A stretch of DNA of 64,000 nucleotides, taken from positions 1,470,881-1,534,880 of the forward strand of contig FJOG01000006.1 in NCBI GenBank assembly GCA_900073065.1. The letters are read 5' to 3'. This document shows positions 63,712 to 64,000 of this stretch, one piece after another (positions within the stretch are counted from its first letter, which is position 1; the number at the start of each line of letters is the position of its first letter). Below the pieces are notes generated by a model. It was not told the DNA's origin, searched no databases, and saw only the letters and a program-made list of their open reading frames with translations. The translations under genes were made by a program, and so were the position numbers. The stretch comes from Phialocephala subalpina (taxonomy: Eukaryota > Ascomycota > Leotiomycetes > Helotiales > Mollisiaceae).

Positions 63712-64000
63712 CTACCCCTCAGGCAAGGCTGCCCCAGTACTTAGTATGCCTGCAATAGTCTTATCGAACATGTTCGCAGCTTTGTACACCTGCTCATATT
63801 GCTCAATCTCTCTCATGTCAATCACTCGGTCCATCGAAAAACGGCCCAGCAGTTCCAGCTGACGGGAAGCATTAGTTGCCAACATTATGAAAGCTTGAAC
63901 GTCCGCAATACATCGAGCAAACATGGCCATCGCAAGAAGTGCTTGTATCACGAGTAAGCTTGGTTCTTGCAAGATAAGCTCAGGCACCACTCTCGTGACG
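63712..64000 (-). CDS. Partial gene at the right edge, possible fungal regulator C-terminus
   Basis: A minus-strand frame is open from the window edge to a stop at 63712 (95 codons). Segments such as EPSLLVIQALLAMAMFARCI and ATNASRQLELLGRF resemble helices of the fungal_trans regulatory domain, where Ser-Leu-Leu-x-Ile-Gln-Ala repeats are common. Only the C-terminal part is visible, so the call is tentative; start and full length lie beyond the window. Confidence 0.4.
   Translation of the reverse strand, partial: VTRVVPELILQEPSLLVIQALLAMAMFARCIADVQAFIMLATNASRQLELLGRFSMDRVIDMREIEQYEQVYKAANMFDKTIAGILSTGAALPEG

Noticed and set aside
1..64000. CRISPR arrays, prokaryotic operons, tRNA or rRNA genes
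   Set aside because: No regularly spaced direct repeats, no tRNA T-loop/anticodon architecture and no rRNA sequence noticed; the window is eukaryotic.

Overview
This window looks like nuclear DNA of a filamentous ascomycete (Pezizomycotina). The evidence is many short introns (mostly 45-65 nt, with CTAAC/CTGAC-like branch sites), a Zn2Cys6 regulator with a fungal_trans domain, HET-domain remnants, a fungal-type Scm3 with an added Myb domain, and a Ser/Thr-rich GPI-type surface protein. I cannot fix the class or species from sequence alone. All gene models are hand-spliced from reading frames and splice signals; each exon chain below closes in frame unless stated otherwise.

Layout. 0-13 kb: a seven-exon S33 serine peptidase with two look-alike introns, a Zn2Cys6 regulator, a gene-poor stretch with a broken HET gene, and a kexin-type proprotein convertase. 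13-25 kb: a very large PhoD-like phosphatase protein, a prolyl-iminopeptidase-like hydrolase whose long intron contains an 822-base assembly gap, a possible tiny spliced ORF followed by a perfect hairpin, and a frameshifted GPI-type surface protein. 25-36 kb is an accessory, decayed zone: a HET pseudogene, a hypothetical gene, a shredded unknown gene, an AT-rich block, the intact intronless phosphoketolase, and another pseudogene.

36-64 kb is dense housekeeping sequence. It holds Scm3 (centromere histone chaperone), ATG6/Beclin (autophagy), CK2 catalytic subunit, RNase P/MRP p30, an Ala-rich secreted protein, a DUF1295 membrane protein, a GFA-type zinc protein, an SDR oxidoreductase, TFIIS, a mitochondrial cysteine-synthase homologue, NDUFAF7, THG1, a TMA23-like G-patch protein and a CPA2 cation/proton antiporter. 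The right edge cuts a minus-strand gene that may be another regulator. Several neighbours are head-to-head with short shared promoters (Scm3/ATG6, MCY1/NDUFAF7, TMA23/antiporter).

The most notable signals are: two homologous, same-length, same-phase introns in one gene (introner-like behaviour); an over-represented 9-mer TGGGACATT in introns and intergenic DNA, twice as the arms of an inverted repeat; a THG1 intron whose frame only works with a GG donor; stop-free introns of length 3n, including 120 nt in CK2-alpha; and the contrast between an intact phosphoketolase and the decayed genes around it.
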